From Halomonas piscis (GTDB taxonomy: Bacteria; Pseudomonadota; Gammaproteobacteria; Pseudomonadales; Halomonadaceae), in NCBI RefSeq assembly GCF_031886125.1, contig NZ_CP119391.1:1364001-1428000 (forward strand): a stretch of 64,000 bases of DNA. Reading direction: 5' to 3'. The notes under the pieces are model-generated. The model had not been told where the DNA came from, did no database searches, and was given only the letters and a program-made list of their open reading frames with translations. Within the stretch, counting starts at the first letter, position 1. Each line of letters starts with the position of its first letter. Shown piece after piece: positions 56,537 to 64,000 of this stretch. Position numbers and translations under genes: made by a program.

Positions 56537-58102
56537 ATGACTCCTCGTATTTCCCGCGTCCGGCGCCCGTCCGCCGTGCCGCTTGCCCTGGTGCTGGCCG
56601 TCGCGCTGGTAGCGCTGATGTCGCTGCTGCCGGTGCTGTACATTCTTCTGCGAGCTCGGGAGGCCGGCTGGGAACACTCGATGACGCTGGTGTTCCGCCC
56701 CCGGGTGTACGAGCTGCTGGTCAACACGCTGCAGATGGACGTTGCGGTGACCCTGCTCTGTGCGGTGATCGGTACGATAACGGCCTGGCTGATCGAGCGT
56801 ACCGATCTGCCGGGCAGCAAGCTGTGGAACGCGGCGGTCATGCTGCCGTTTGCGGTGCCTTCCTTTATCGGCAGCTATAGCTGGGTGTCGATCCTGCCGG
56901 GTATTGAGGGGCTCAAGGGGGTCATTCTGGTCATGACGCTGTCCAACTATCCGCTGGTGCATCTGCCGGTGGCGGCGGCGCTGCGCGGCATGGACCCGGC
57001 CCTGGAAGAAACCTCCCGTTCGCTGGGGTACAGCCGAAAGCAGACATTTTTTCGCGTCATCCTGCCTCAGCTGCGCCCGGCGATTCTCGGCGGGGCCATC
57101 CTCATCGCGCTGCACATGCTGGCGGAGTTCGGGGCGCTGTCGTTTCTCAACTATGAAACCTTCACCACGGCGATTTTCGACCAGTACAACGTGGTATTTG
57201 ACGGCGCTTCGGCGGCGATGCTGACGCTGGTTCTGCTCAGCCTTTGCGTGATGGTCATTGGCCTTGAGCTGCTGTCAAGAGGCCGGGCCCGCTACGCTAC
57301 CCAGCGCCAGGGGGCGCCCGGTGAGCTCGAGCGCATTCGGCTGGGAGCGGGCAAGCCGCTGGCGCTGGCCGGCGTGGCCTGTCTGGTCGCATTGGCGGCA
57401 GGGGTGCCGCTGGGCACTATTACCTACTGGCTGCTGACCGGCTCATCGGCGGCCTTTGACGTTGCTATCGTTACCCGGTCGCTTTATACCACGCTAGCGT
57501 TCGGCATGGGGGGGGCGCTGCTGACGGTTCTGCTGGCCCTGCCGCTGGTGTTTCTGGCGGTGCGCTATCAGGGGCGGCTGGCAACTCTTGCCGAACGGCT
57601 GCCGTACTTTATTCACAGCCTGCCCGGGCTTGTGATCGGGCTGACGCTGGTATTTTTTGCCATCCGCTACGCCTACCCCCTTTACCAGACGGTGCCGCTG
57701 TTGCTGATCGGCTATGCGATGCTGTATCTGCCGCTGGCCCAGTCATCGATCCGCAGCGTGCTGGTGCAGGTGCCAAGCCAGCTCGAGGAAGTGGCCGGCT
57801 CGCTTGGCAAACGTTCCCTGAGCGTGTTTGCGCGGGTGACGCTGCCGCTGATAGCCCCGGGCGTGGGGGCGGGGCTGGCGCTGGTGTTTTTGCAGGTGAT
57901 GAAAGAGCTGACGGCGACGCTGCTGCTGCGGCCCACGGGCGTCGATACGCTGGCAACCCGGGTATGGGTGCATACCGCCAGCGGTGAGTACGCCGCGTCC
58001 GCCCCCTACGCCGCGCTGCTGATTCTGGTGTCCGGGCTTCCGGTGTACCTGTTGACCATGCGCTCCTTTACCCGGAGCAAGCAAAAGAGAGGCGAAACAT
58101 GA
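56537..58102 (+). CDS. fbpB: Ferric iron ABC transporter permease
   Basis: A 521-residue permease with about twelve membrane helices in two homologous halves, each with an EAA-type loop: ALEETSRSLGYSRKQTFFRV and LEEVAGSLGKRSLSVFARV. The fused double-permease is typical of FbpB/SfuB. ATG 56537 (MTPRISRVRR) is preferred to 56510. Its stop overlaps the fbpC start (ATGA). Confidence 0.92.
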   Translation: MTPRISRVRRPSAVPLALVLAVALVALMSLLPVLYILLRAREAGWEHSMTLVFRPRVYELLVNTLQMDVAVTLLCAVIGTITAWLIERTDLPGSKLWNAAVMLPFAVPSFIGSYSWVSILPGIEGLKGVILVMTLSNYPLVHLPVAAALRGMDPALEETSRSLGYSRKQTFFRVILPQLRPAILGGAILIALHMLAEFGALSFLNYETFTTAIFDQYNVVFDGASAAMLTLVLLSLCVMVIGLELLSRGRARYATQRQGAPGELERIRLGAGKPLALAGVACLVALAAGVPLGTITYWLLTGSSAAFDVAIVTRSLYTTLAFGMGGALLTVLLALPLVFLAVRYQGRLATLAERLPYFIHSLPGLVIGLTLVFFAIRYAYPLYQTVPLLLIGYAMLYLPLAQSSIRSVLVQVPSQLEEVAGSLGKRSLSVFARVTLPLIAPGVGAGLALVFLQVMKELTATLLLRPTGVDTLATRVWVHTASGEYAASAPYAALLILVSGLPVYLLTMRSFTRSKQKRGET

Positions 58103-59184
58103 CCAAGCTGCAGCTATCCAACGTTTCCAAGCGGTTTCAGGCCGTGCAGGCGCTTAAGGATGTCAGCCTGGAGCTTGACGCCGGACAGATGCTGGCGGTG
58201 CTTGGCCCGTCGGGCTGCGGCAAGACGACGCTGCTGCGCTCGATCGCCGGCTTCGAGTTCCCCGATGCCGGGGCCATCAGCGTCGACGGCAAGGTCTTCA
58301 TGAATCGCCGGACCTGGGTCAGGCCCGAGAAGCGCCGCGTCGGCTATGTGCCCCAGAACGGCGTGCTGTTTCCGCACCTGACGGTGGCCAAAAACATTGC
58401 CTTTGGGCTTTCTCGCGCTGAGCGCAAGTCATCGCGCGTGAGCGACATGCTGGCGCTGGTGGGCATGGACGGGCTCGGCGAGCGCATGCCGCACGAGCTG
58501 TCCGGCGGCCAGCAGCAGCGGGTGGCACTGGCTCGGGCCCTGGCGCCGGCGCCGTCGCTGGTGCTGCTGGACGAGCCGTTCAGCGCCCTGGACGCCGGGC
58601 TTCGCGCCGCGCTGCGCGAGGAGGTGCGCACGACGCTGAAGGCCATCGGTGCGACCGCGATCATGGTCACCCACGACCAGGAAGAAGCGCTGTCGATGGC
58701 TGATCGAGTGGCGGTCATGCGCCACGGGTGCTGCGTGCAGGTGGCCGACCCCGTGTCGCTTTACAAGTACCCGGCGGACCTGGGCGTGGCCCGCTTTGTG
58801 GGCGAGGCCACCCTTCTCCAGGCGCCGGTGGCCAACGGCTGTATCGACACCCTGTTTGGCCGCCTGAAGGTGGCCTCCGGCTGCCCCGAGAACTGCCGCC
58901 GGGCCACCATCATGTTGCGTCCGGAGCAGTTTGTCGTCGGCAAGCCCCAGGGGCAGCCGGTGAGCGGGCGCGTACTGAAGACGATCTATCACGGCCATGA
59001 CGCCCTGATCTATCTCAGGGCCGACGCGCCGCTGGGCACCGAGGATATCCGCGTGCGCGTCATGGGGGCGCCGGCGTTTGCCCCCGGCGACCGCGTGGGC
59101 ATCGCGGTCAGCGGCGACGTCATGGCCTATCCGCAGCCGTCGCCGGAAGACGAGCGGGCAGGGCGGCAGGAACGCGCGGCCTGA
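58099..59184 (+). CDS. fbpC: Ferric iron ABC transporter ATP-binding protein
   Basis: A 361-residue ABC ATPase: Walker A GPSGCGKTT, signature LSGGQQQRVALARAL, Walker B VLLDEPFSALD, switch His in VTHDQEEAL, then a C-terminal TOBE-like domain (about 240-345). Energises ferric iron import through FbpB. Translationally coupled to fbpB. The next gene starts 186 bp downstream. Confidence 0.94.
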   Translation: MTKLQLSNVSKRFQAVQALKDVSLELDAGQMLAVLGPSGCGKTTLLRSIAGFEFPDAGAISVDGKVFMNRRTWVRPEKRRVGYVPQNGVLFPHLTVAKNIAFGLSRAERKSSRVSDMLALVGMDGLGERMPHELSGGQQQRVALARALAPAPSLVLLDEPFSALDAGLRAALREEVRTTLKAIGATAIMVTHDQEEALSMADRVAVMRHGCCVQVADPVSLYKYPADLGVARFVGEATLLQAPVANGCIDTLFGRLKVASGCPENCRRATIMLRPEQFVVGKPQGQPVSGRVLKTIYHGHDALIYLRADAPLGTEDIRVRVMGAPAFAPGDRVGIAVSGDVMAYPQPSPEDERAGRQERAA

Positions 59185-59370
59185 GCGAGCGATCGGCATT
59201 GGTCCGCCGCCGGCTAGCGCCGGGCCATGACTTGTTCGGCTTTGCTGTCGCACTCCTGATAGTCTACGGAGGGGCTGACGAGCCGACTGGCGGCGCGAAC
59301 GGCGTTCAGCGTCGAGGGATTGCGCCTGGTAGAGACGCTGGCGAGAGCTTCGGAGGAGGGCGGCATAGCG

Positions 59371-61599
59371 ATGACAAAACGGCAACGTGACAGGGAAGAA
59401 GTCGCTGAAGCGCTCGACGCTCTTCAGGACGACGGCCAGGCGCTGCTTTCCATCGACGGGCTCTGGTGCCCCAGCTGCGCGGCGGCGACCGAGCAGGTGA
59501 TCCAGCGAACGCCCGGCGTCATTGAGGCGGGGGTGAGCTTTGCCACTTCCACCCTGGTGGTGCACTGGGACCCTCGGCAGCTTCGGCTGCGCGAGCTGGC
59601 GCGCCGGGTTGCCCGCCTGGGCTATCGCCTGGGGCCGCCGCTGAGCGCGGCCGAGACCCTGGCGCGGATCGATCGGCACGTCGAGCGGCTGGGGATACGC
59701 CTGGCCATCGCCGCTTTTTTCGGCATGTGGACCCTGGTGCTGTCGCTGGTTCTCTACCTCGATAGAGGCGGCGTTGCCGCGAGCGCTACCGGCTGGTGGA
59801 TCGCCAGCGTTGCCGGCATTCTTGCCGTGCCGGTTCTTGCGGTTGTCGGCCTGCCGATTCTTCTGGCCGGGTGGCGCACTCTGCGCACCGGCGTTCCCGG
59901 CATGGATACCCTGATCGGTATCGGCGTTACCGCCGCGGTGGGGCTGTCGGTCTGGCAGCTGAGCCAGGGCAGCAGCCGCGTCTACTTTGATACCGCCACA
60001 ATGCTCGTCGGCCTGCTCACCCTGGGACGCTTTATCGAGACCCGCACCCTGCGCCACGCCACCCAGGCGATCGATGCCCTCAGAGATACGCTTCCGGAAA
60101 CCGCGCAGCGTCTCGATACAGCGGGGCAGCCGGTCAGCGTGGCGGCGGATAGGGTCGTCAGCGGCGAGCGTATCCGGGTGGCGGCGGGCGAGCGCGTCCC
60201 GCTCGACGGGGTGGTGCTCGAGGGGGCGAGCCGGCTGGATCGCAGCGTGCTCACCGGTGAGTCGTTGCCGGCGCCGGTGAAAAGCGGTGACTACGTGGAG
60301 GCTGGGTGCGTCAACCTGAGCAGCGCGCTGACGCTGGTTGTCGACAAGCCGGTCGGCGGCCGGCGTATCGATCGCATTGGCGCGCGCATCGCCGAGGCGG
60401 TCGGCGCCAAGGGCGACACCCAGCGGCTGGCGGATCGGGTCGCCCGCTTTATCGTCCCCGTGGCGCTGGGGCTATCGGCACTTACGCTGCTGGGAAGCTT
60501 CCTTGCGGGGCTGGCGCTGGAAGAGACGCTGCTGCGGGCCGTATCCGTGCTGGTCATCGCCTGTCCCTGCGCGGTGGGTATCGCGGTGCCGGTGGCCTAC
60601 GTGGCGGTGGCCAGCCAGGCGGCGCGCCGGGGCATTCTCTTTCGCCATCCCGCCGCGCTGGAGAGCATGGCGGGGGTTAATACCCTGATGTTCGACAAGA
60701 CCGGCACCCTGACCGAGGGGCAGCTGGCCGTTGACGAAGTCCAGCTGCGCGCAGAGACGTCGCTGACCTCGGAGGAGGTGCTGGCGCTGGCCGCTCGGGC
60801 CGAACGGGACGTGGAGCACGTCATTGCGCGCGCCTTGCAGGCCGCCGGCGCGCTTTCGCCGGCCGCGCAGGACGAGGCGCCGCAGCGCTTTGAACGCGGG
60901 GTGCGCCTGGAGGCTGCCGGGCACGGTACGGTGCTGGTCGGCAGCGCCGATTTTCTCGAGAGCCAGGGCGTGGCGTGCCAGCGCGAGGACGCCGCCGGGG
61001 CCGCAGCGGCTATCCGCGTCGGCGTGGAGGTGGCCGTGGCCGGGCGCTGGGTGGCAACGCTCTGGCTTGCAGACCGGCTGCGCGACGATGCCGCCGAGGC
61101 CGTCGCCCGGCTGCGCCGCGGCGGCATCGAGTGCGCCATCGTCAGCGGCGACGCCGCGCCGCCTTCCCTGGCGGTGGCCCGGGAGCTGGGACTGCCGCCA
61201 TCCCGGGTCTACGCCGACTGTTCGCCGGAGGGCAAGGCGGCCATCGTTCGCGCCACGCACGGCAGTGTCGCCTTCGCCGGCGATGGTATCAATGACGGCC
61301 CGGCGCTGGCCGAGGCGGCGGTAGGCATTGCGGTGAGCGACGCCGCTGGCCCCGCCATGAGCGCGGCCAGCGTGGCGATCGCCGAGGGCGGCGTCACGCG
61401 GGTTGCTGACGCCGTGGCGGCAGCGCGGCGCGCCTATGGCGTCATGCGTCAGAACTTGGTGTTTGCGGTGATCTACAACGCCGTGGGCCTGAGCCTTGCC
61501 GCCTTCGGCATGATTCCCCCGGTGGTGGCGGTCATTGCCATGGCCGCCAGCTCGCTGACGGTGACCGCCAACGCCTCGCGGCTGGCCGGGGAAGGCTAG
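59371..61599 (+). CDS. Copper-type P1B ATPase (heavy-metal translocating)
   Basis: A 742-residue P-type ATPase. The N-terminal heavy-metal domain has LWCPSC (Cys33, Cys36). Core motifs: LTGES, membrane CPCAVGIAVP, phosphorylation site DKTGTLTEG and GDGINDGPAL. The last helices contain IYNAVGL and MAASSLTV, the Asn/Met-Ser signature of Cu+ (P1B-1) pumps. The high-affinity CcoI subgroup supplies copper to cytochrome oxidase and the CopA subgroup detoxifies; this protein has a single HMA with CPSC and could be the former. ATG 59371 follows GGAGGGCGG; the upstream frame lacks a signal. Convergent with a c-type cytochrome operon. Confidence 0.9.
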   Translation: MTKRQRDREEVAEALDALQDDGQALLSIDGLWCPSCAAATEQVIQRTPGVIEAGVSFATSTLVVHWDPRQLRLRELARRVARLGYRLGPPLSAAETLARIDRHVERLGIRLAIAAFFGMWTLVLSLVLYLDRGGVAASATGWWIASVAGILAVPVLAVVGLPILLAGWRTLRTGVPGMDTLIGIGVTAAVGLSVWQLSQGSSRVYFDTATMLVGLLTLGRFIETRTLRHATQAIDALRDTLPETAQRLDTAGQPVSVAADRVVSGERIRVAAGERVPLDGVVLEGASRLDRSVLTGESLPAPVKSGDYVEAGCVNLSSALTLVVDKPVGGRRIDRIGARIAEAVGAKGDTQRLADRVARFIVPVALGLSALTLLGSFLAGLALEETLLRAVSVLVIACPCAVGIAVPVAYVAVASQAARRGILFRHPAALESMAGVNTLMFDKTGTLTEGQLAVDEVQLRAETSLTSEEVLALAARAERDVEHVIARALQAAGALSPAAQDEAPQRFERGVRLEAAGHGTVLVGSADFLESQGVACQREDAAGAAAAIRVGVEVAVAGRWVATLWLADRLRDDAAEAVARLRRGGIECAIVSGDAAPPSLAVARELGLPPSRVYADCSPEGKAAIVRATHGSVAFAGDGINDGPALAEAAVGIAVSDAAGPAMSAASVAIAEGGVTRVADAVAAARRAYGVMRQNLVFAVIYNAVGLSLAAFGMIPPVVAVIAMAASSLTVTANASRLAGEG

Positions 61600-61610
61600 G
61601 GCGCCGCCGC

Positions 61611-62711
61611 CTAGCTCTGCGGGGAAGCCCCCTTGCCAAGCGTGGCTCCGTTACGGGTCTCCCCGTAGTAGTCCTGGTGCTGGTGGTACGCTTCTTTGGC
61701 CTCGTCAAGATCAAGGTCTTCATCGACCTGGCGCGGGTCCGCCGGGCGCGGGAAGCTGTTGATATAGGCGGCGACGTCCCAGGCCTGCTGGTTGCTGAGG
61801 CTGTCGGGCCTGCCCAGCGGCATGTTGGCCTTGATGAAGCCGGCGGCGGTGTTGACCCGGTGCATGCCGGCGCCCCAGTTGTAGGAGTTGGGCCCCCACA
61901 GCGGCGGGAAGATATAGCGGCCGTTGAGGTCTTTCTGGCCCTGGCCGTTGAGCCCGTGGCAGACGGCGCAGTTGTCGGCGAACACCTGTTCGCCGCGATC
62001 TCGGTCGTAGTCCTGCTCCGGCTCCTCCAGCGAGGGGTAGCCGCGCCCGGGGACGTCTTCGCGCAGGGCGTTGCCGTCGGCCAGCCAGGAGAAATAGCTT
62101 TCAAGATCCTTGTAGACCTGATGCCCCTGGGGCGGTGGGCCGCCGCTTGGCGAGCCCGGGGCGTTCATCGAGTAGGTGAAGCAGCCGTTGACGCGGTCTT
62201 CGATGGTGTTGATCATCTCGTTCTTGCCGCGGTATGCCGGATAGTTGGTGATCGCCGCCCACATCGGTGCCGAGTTCGGCCGGCGCCCGGCGTTGAGATG
62301 GCAGTTGGCGCAGGCAAGATCGTTGCCGACGAACTCGCCGGCGTTGGTCCCGGTATTCACAAAGATTTCCCGGCCGCGGGTCACGGCGTCGCCGAACTCG
62401 TCGTCGGGAATGTCCTCCTTGAGCGGAGGCTGGTAGTAGCCTTTGGGGCCGACGGGCAGCTCGGGCGGCCCGGCGGAAAGGTCCTCCTGCCAGGCCTGGC
62501 GCTGTTCGTCGAGCTGGGTGCGCGCCGCCCGAGCAATCTGGGCACTGCGCTCTGCCTCGGTGGTTTGCGGCGCCGGGCCGGTGACGTAGGGCAGCAGATC
62601 ATAGTCGGCGACCAGAGCACCCACAATAAATAGCCCTACCGCGCCGACGCTGGCATAGGCCAGGCGCCGCCGGGTGGATCTGTGCATTTGAGACGTCTGG
62701 TGATCACTCAT
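61611..62711 (-). CDS. tsdA: Dihaem c-type cytochrome, TsdA-like thiosulfate dehydrogenase
   Basis: A 366-residue protein with an N-terminal membrane anchor/signal (LAYASVGAVGLFIVGALVA) and two haem motifs, CANCHLNAGR and CAVCHGLNGQG. The region between them (PMWAAITNYPAYRGKNEMIN, DRVNGCFTYSMN) matches the TsdA family, which oxidises thiosulfate to tetrathionate or the reverse. The retained NGCFTYSMN segment includes the Cys that serves as an unusual haem ligand in characterised TsdA. Its start overlaps the upstream cytochrome stop by 8 bp. Third gene of a cytochrome operon; the TsdB partner could be the preceding gene. Confidence 0.82.
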   Translation of the reverse strand: MSDHQTSQMHRSTRRRLAYASVGAVGLFIVGALVADYDLLPYVTGPAPQTTEAERSAQIARAARTQLDEQRQAWQEDLSAGPPELPVGPKGYYQPPLKEDIPDDEFGDAVTRGREIFVNTGTNAGEFVGNDLACANCHLNAGRRPNSAPMWAAITNYPAYRGKNEMINTIEDRVNGCFTYSMNAPGSPSGGPPPQGHQVYKDLESYFSWLADGNALREDVPGRGYPSLEEPEQDYDRDRGEQVFADNCAVCHGLNGQGQKDLNGRYIFPPLWGPNSYNWGAGMHRVNTAAGFIKANMPLGRPDSLSNQQAWDVAAYINSFPRPADPRQVDEDLDLDEAKEAYHQHQDYYGETRNGATLGKGASPQS

Positions 62712-63567
62712 GCTCGTCGCTCCCTCCTTGGCTATCGGCTTGGGCGGAGGTCGTCAACCGCTCGGGCGCCGGCGTTTCGAGCCGGGTCGACTGCCGGGCC
62801 GGCGGGGCAGGCAAGGTGGCCATGAAATCGGCCACCGAGCGCATGTCGTCATCGGAAAGCGCCGAGGCGACGCTGTGCATTAGCCTGCCCGGCGAGTTGC
62901 TGCGCCGGCCCGCCTCCCAGCCGGCGAGCTGGGTATAAAGGTAGCTTGGATGCTGGCCCGCCAGCGCCGGGAAACCTTGCCCCACGCCCCAGGCAGAGGA
63001 GCCGTGACAGGTGAAGCAGGCCGGCACGTCAAGATTCCAGTCACCCTGCAGCGCCAGTTCGCGGCCTCGCTCAAGGTCGCCGTTCAGCCGGGGGCTTGCG
63101 GTGCTGGAAGTGTTCATGCTCGAGTAGAACTGGCCGAGCGCGGCCATTTCCTCGGCGCTCAGCCCCTGGGCGATATAGCGCATGTTGTCATTCTGACGGC
63201 GCCCGCTGGCGTAGTCGTGCAGCTGCTTGGTGATGTAGCCCGCCGGCTGCCCGGCCAGGCGCGGGACGTTCTCGGCACCCTGGGCGCCGTGGCCGTGGCA
63301 GGTGCCACATGCCCAGTCCCGGTCGGTACCGATCCCGACCAGCGGGCCGGCGAGCTTGATGTTGGCGCTGAAGGCCTGCTGAGCAAAATAAACCGCGGCC
63401 AGCGGAGAGTCGATGCTCTGCTTGTCGGCATCCCGGGCGGTGGACTCGGCCGACGGTTCGTCGGTGGGCGGCTCGCCCTGACCGTAGGTCAGCATCGCCA
63501 GGCCAAGTCCGGCGGCGGCCAGAGCCGAAAGGCCGGCCAGCCTGCCGGGGGTTATCCAGGTTCGCAT
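62704..63567 (-). CDS. Dihaem cytochrome c (cytochrome c4/TsdB-like)
   Basis: A 287-residue exported protein with an N-terminal signal-anchor (LAGLSALAAAGLGLAMLTYG). Two CxxCH sites, CGTCHGHGAQG and CFTCHGSSAWG, each followed by a cytochrome-c-fold helix with distal Met candidates, give the tandem c4-like layout. It overlaps both neighbours (tsdA-like downstream by 8 bp, partial cytochrome upstream by 1 bp), so the three are translated together. Probable electron acceptor of the TsdA-like enzyme. Confidence 0.83.
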   Translation of the reverse strand: MRTWITPGRLAGLSALAAAGLGLAMLTYGQGEPPTDEPSAESTARDADKQSIDSPLAAVYFAQQAFSANIKLAGPLVGIGTDRDWACGTCHGHGAQGAENVPRLAGQPAGYITKQLHDYASGRRQNDNMRYIAQGLSAEEMAALGQFYSSMNTSSTASPRLNGDLERGRELALQGDWNLDVPACFTCHGSSAWGVGQGFPALAGQHPSYLYTQLAGWEAGRRSNSPGRLMHSVASALSDDDMRSVADFMATLPAPPARQSTRLETPAPERLTTSAQADSQGGSDEHE

Positions 63568-64000
63568 CAGGAGTCCTCCTCGCTAGGGGCCGGGGAGGCC
63601 GTGTCGGCGACGCCGAACGCATCCTCCAGCGCCTTGCCGCCTTCCCAGGGGCTCACCCGCCCGGAGAAGCGCTCGCGCTGCTCGGCCACGAAATCAGGCT
63701 CAATGCCGGCGGCCTGGTTGTCCCACTGGCCGCGCACGTGGGTCAGGATGGCGGCAATCTGTTCATCGCTTAGCTGATGTCCGAAAGTCGGCATGCGTCC
63801 GTTGTAGACGCTGCCGCTGACCTCGATCTCGCCGTCCAGGCCGTGCAGCAGGATATTGACCGGCACTTCCGCGTCGGCCAGAACGTAGTGCGAGCCGTTC
63901 AGCGGCGGTACGGCACCCTTGACGCCTGCGCCGTTGGCCTGGTGGCAGGTACTGCAGTAGGCGGTAAAGAGCCGTTGGCCATTAACACTTGGCGATGATG
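63567..64000 (-). CDS. c-type cytochrome, N-terminus outside the window
   Basis: The frame is open to the right edge (last full codon at 63998). The visible 143 codons contain a haem site CSTCHQANGAG and a cytochrome-c C-terminal helix LSDEQIAAILTHVRGQWDN, with the probable axial Met in GRMPTF. It has a Ser/Pro/Glu tail. It is the upstream gene of the cytochrome operon. Whether it is a stand-alone cytochrome or the C-terminal domain of a larger oxidoreductase or oxidase subunit cannot be told here. Confidence 0.8.
   Translation of the reverse strand, partial: SSPSVNGQRLFTAYCSTCHQANGAGVKGAVPPLNGSHYVLADAEVPVNILLHGLDGEIEVSGSVYNGRMPTFGHQLSDEQIAAILTHVRGQWDNQAAGIEPDFVAEQRERFSGRVSPWEGGKALEDAFGVADTASPAPSEEDS

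Noticed and set aside
58429..60057. 542-codon minus-strand frame across fbpC and the P-type ATPase
   Set aside because: It spans two real genes and their gap without any start signal or domain.

Overview
The window looks like chromosome of a moderately halophilic, GC-rich gammaproteobacterium, most likely a Halomonas-type member of the Halomonadaceae. This is inferred from gene content: a fused MrpA/B sodium-proton antiporter operon, pntAB, the nudF-yqiB-cpdA order, parE-parC, cmoAB and epmB-efp-epmA. No rRNA or tRNA gene was recognised, so the taxonomy rests on protein resemblance alone.

Positions 1-17227 are an accessory island. It begins inside the tail of a BREX phage-defence locus: a DUF262/DUF1524 (GmrSD-like) nuclease gene cut by the window edge, pglZ, a small two-gene insert with an HTH protein, and brxL. 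Small accessory genes follow, including an orphan ParS/Xre-type antitoxin-like protein. From about 8.4 to 15.6 kb the genes are short, same-strand, AT-rich and unrelated. At least two are followed by hairpin sites with the core boxes of integron attC recombination sites, and no integron integrase is visible, so this looks like a CALIN-type cassette array. The cassettes encode an AbiTii protein, a membrane/zinc-ribbon protein, a three-gene membrane module ending in a DUF6414-like protein, and a protein with a HEPN RNase-like Rx4H motif. A small tyrosine recombinase gene on the other strand interrupts the array and is itself split by an IS1380-family element with a clean 5-bp target duplication. 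The island ends at 17226-17228, exactly inside the conserved SENADY codons of greB; the rest of greB is not in the window.

From 17.2 kb onward the window is ordinary core chromosome: ADP-ribose pyrophosphatase (nudF), a DUF1249 protein, cAMP phosphodiesterase (cpdA), a DUF2183 phosphatase, the tRNA wobble enzymes cmoB/cmoA, pgi, and the proton-translocating transhydrogenase pntAB. A catabolic cluster at 27.8-35.8 kb comprises a GntR/UTRA regulator, a TctABC-type tripartite transporter, an acylating aldehyde dehydrogenase, an AMP-forming acyl-CoA ligase and a universal stress protein. It resembles a sulfoacetate-type import and activation route with a tripartite transporter in place of an MFS one. 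Then come topoisomerase IV (parE, parC), serB, the mrpACDEFG operon (MrpA and MrpB fused), leuA behind a terminator-like leader hairpin, and the elongation factor P gene with both of its modification enzymes.

The last 12 kb holds envelope proteins (DUF3541-like, PRC-barrel, His/Arg-rich), a Fur-box-controlled ferric iron ABC transporter (fbpABC), a copper-type P1B ATPase, and a translationally coupled operon of c-type cytochromes including a TsdA-like thiosulfate dehydrogenase. The last cytochrome gene runs off the right edge.
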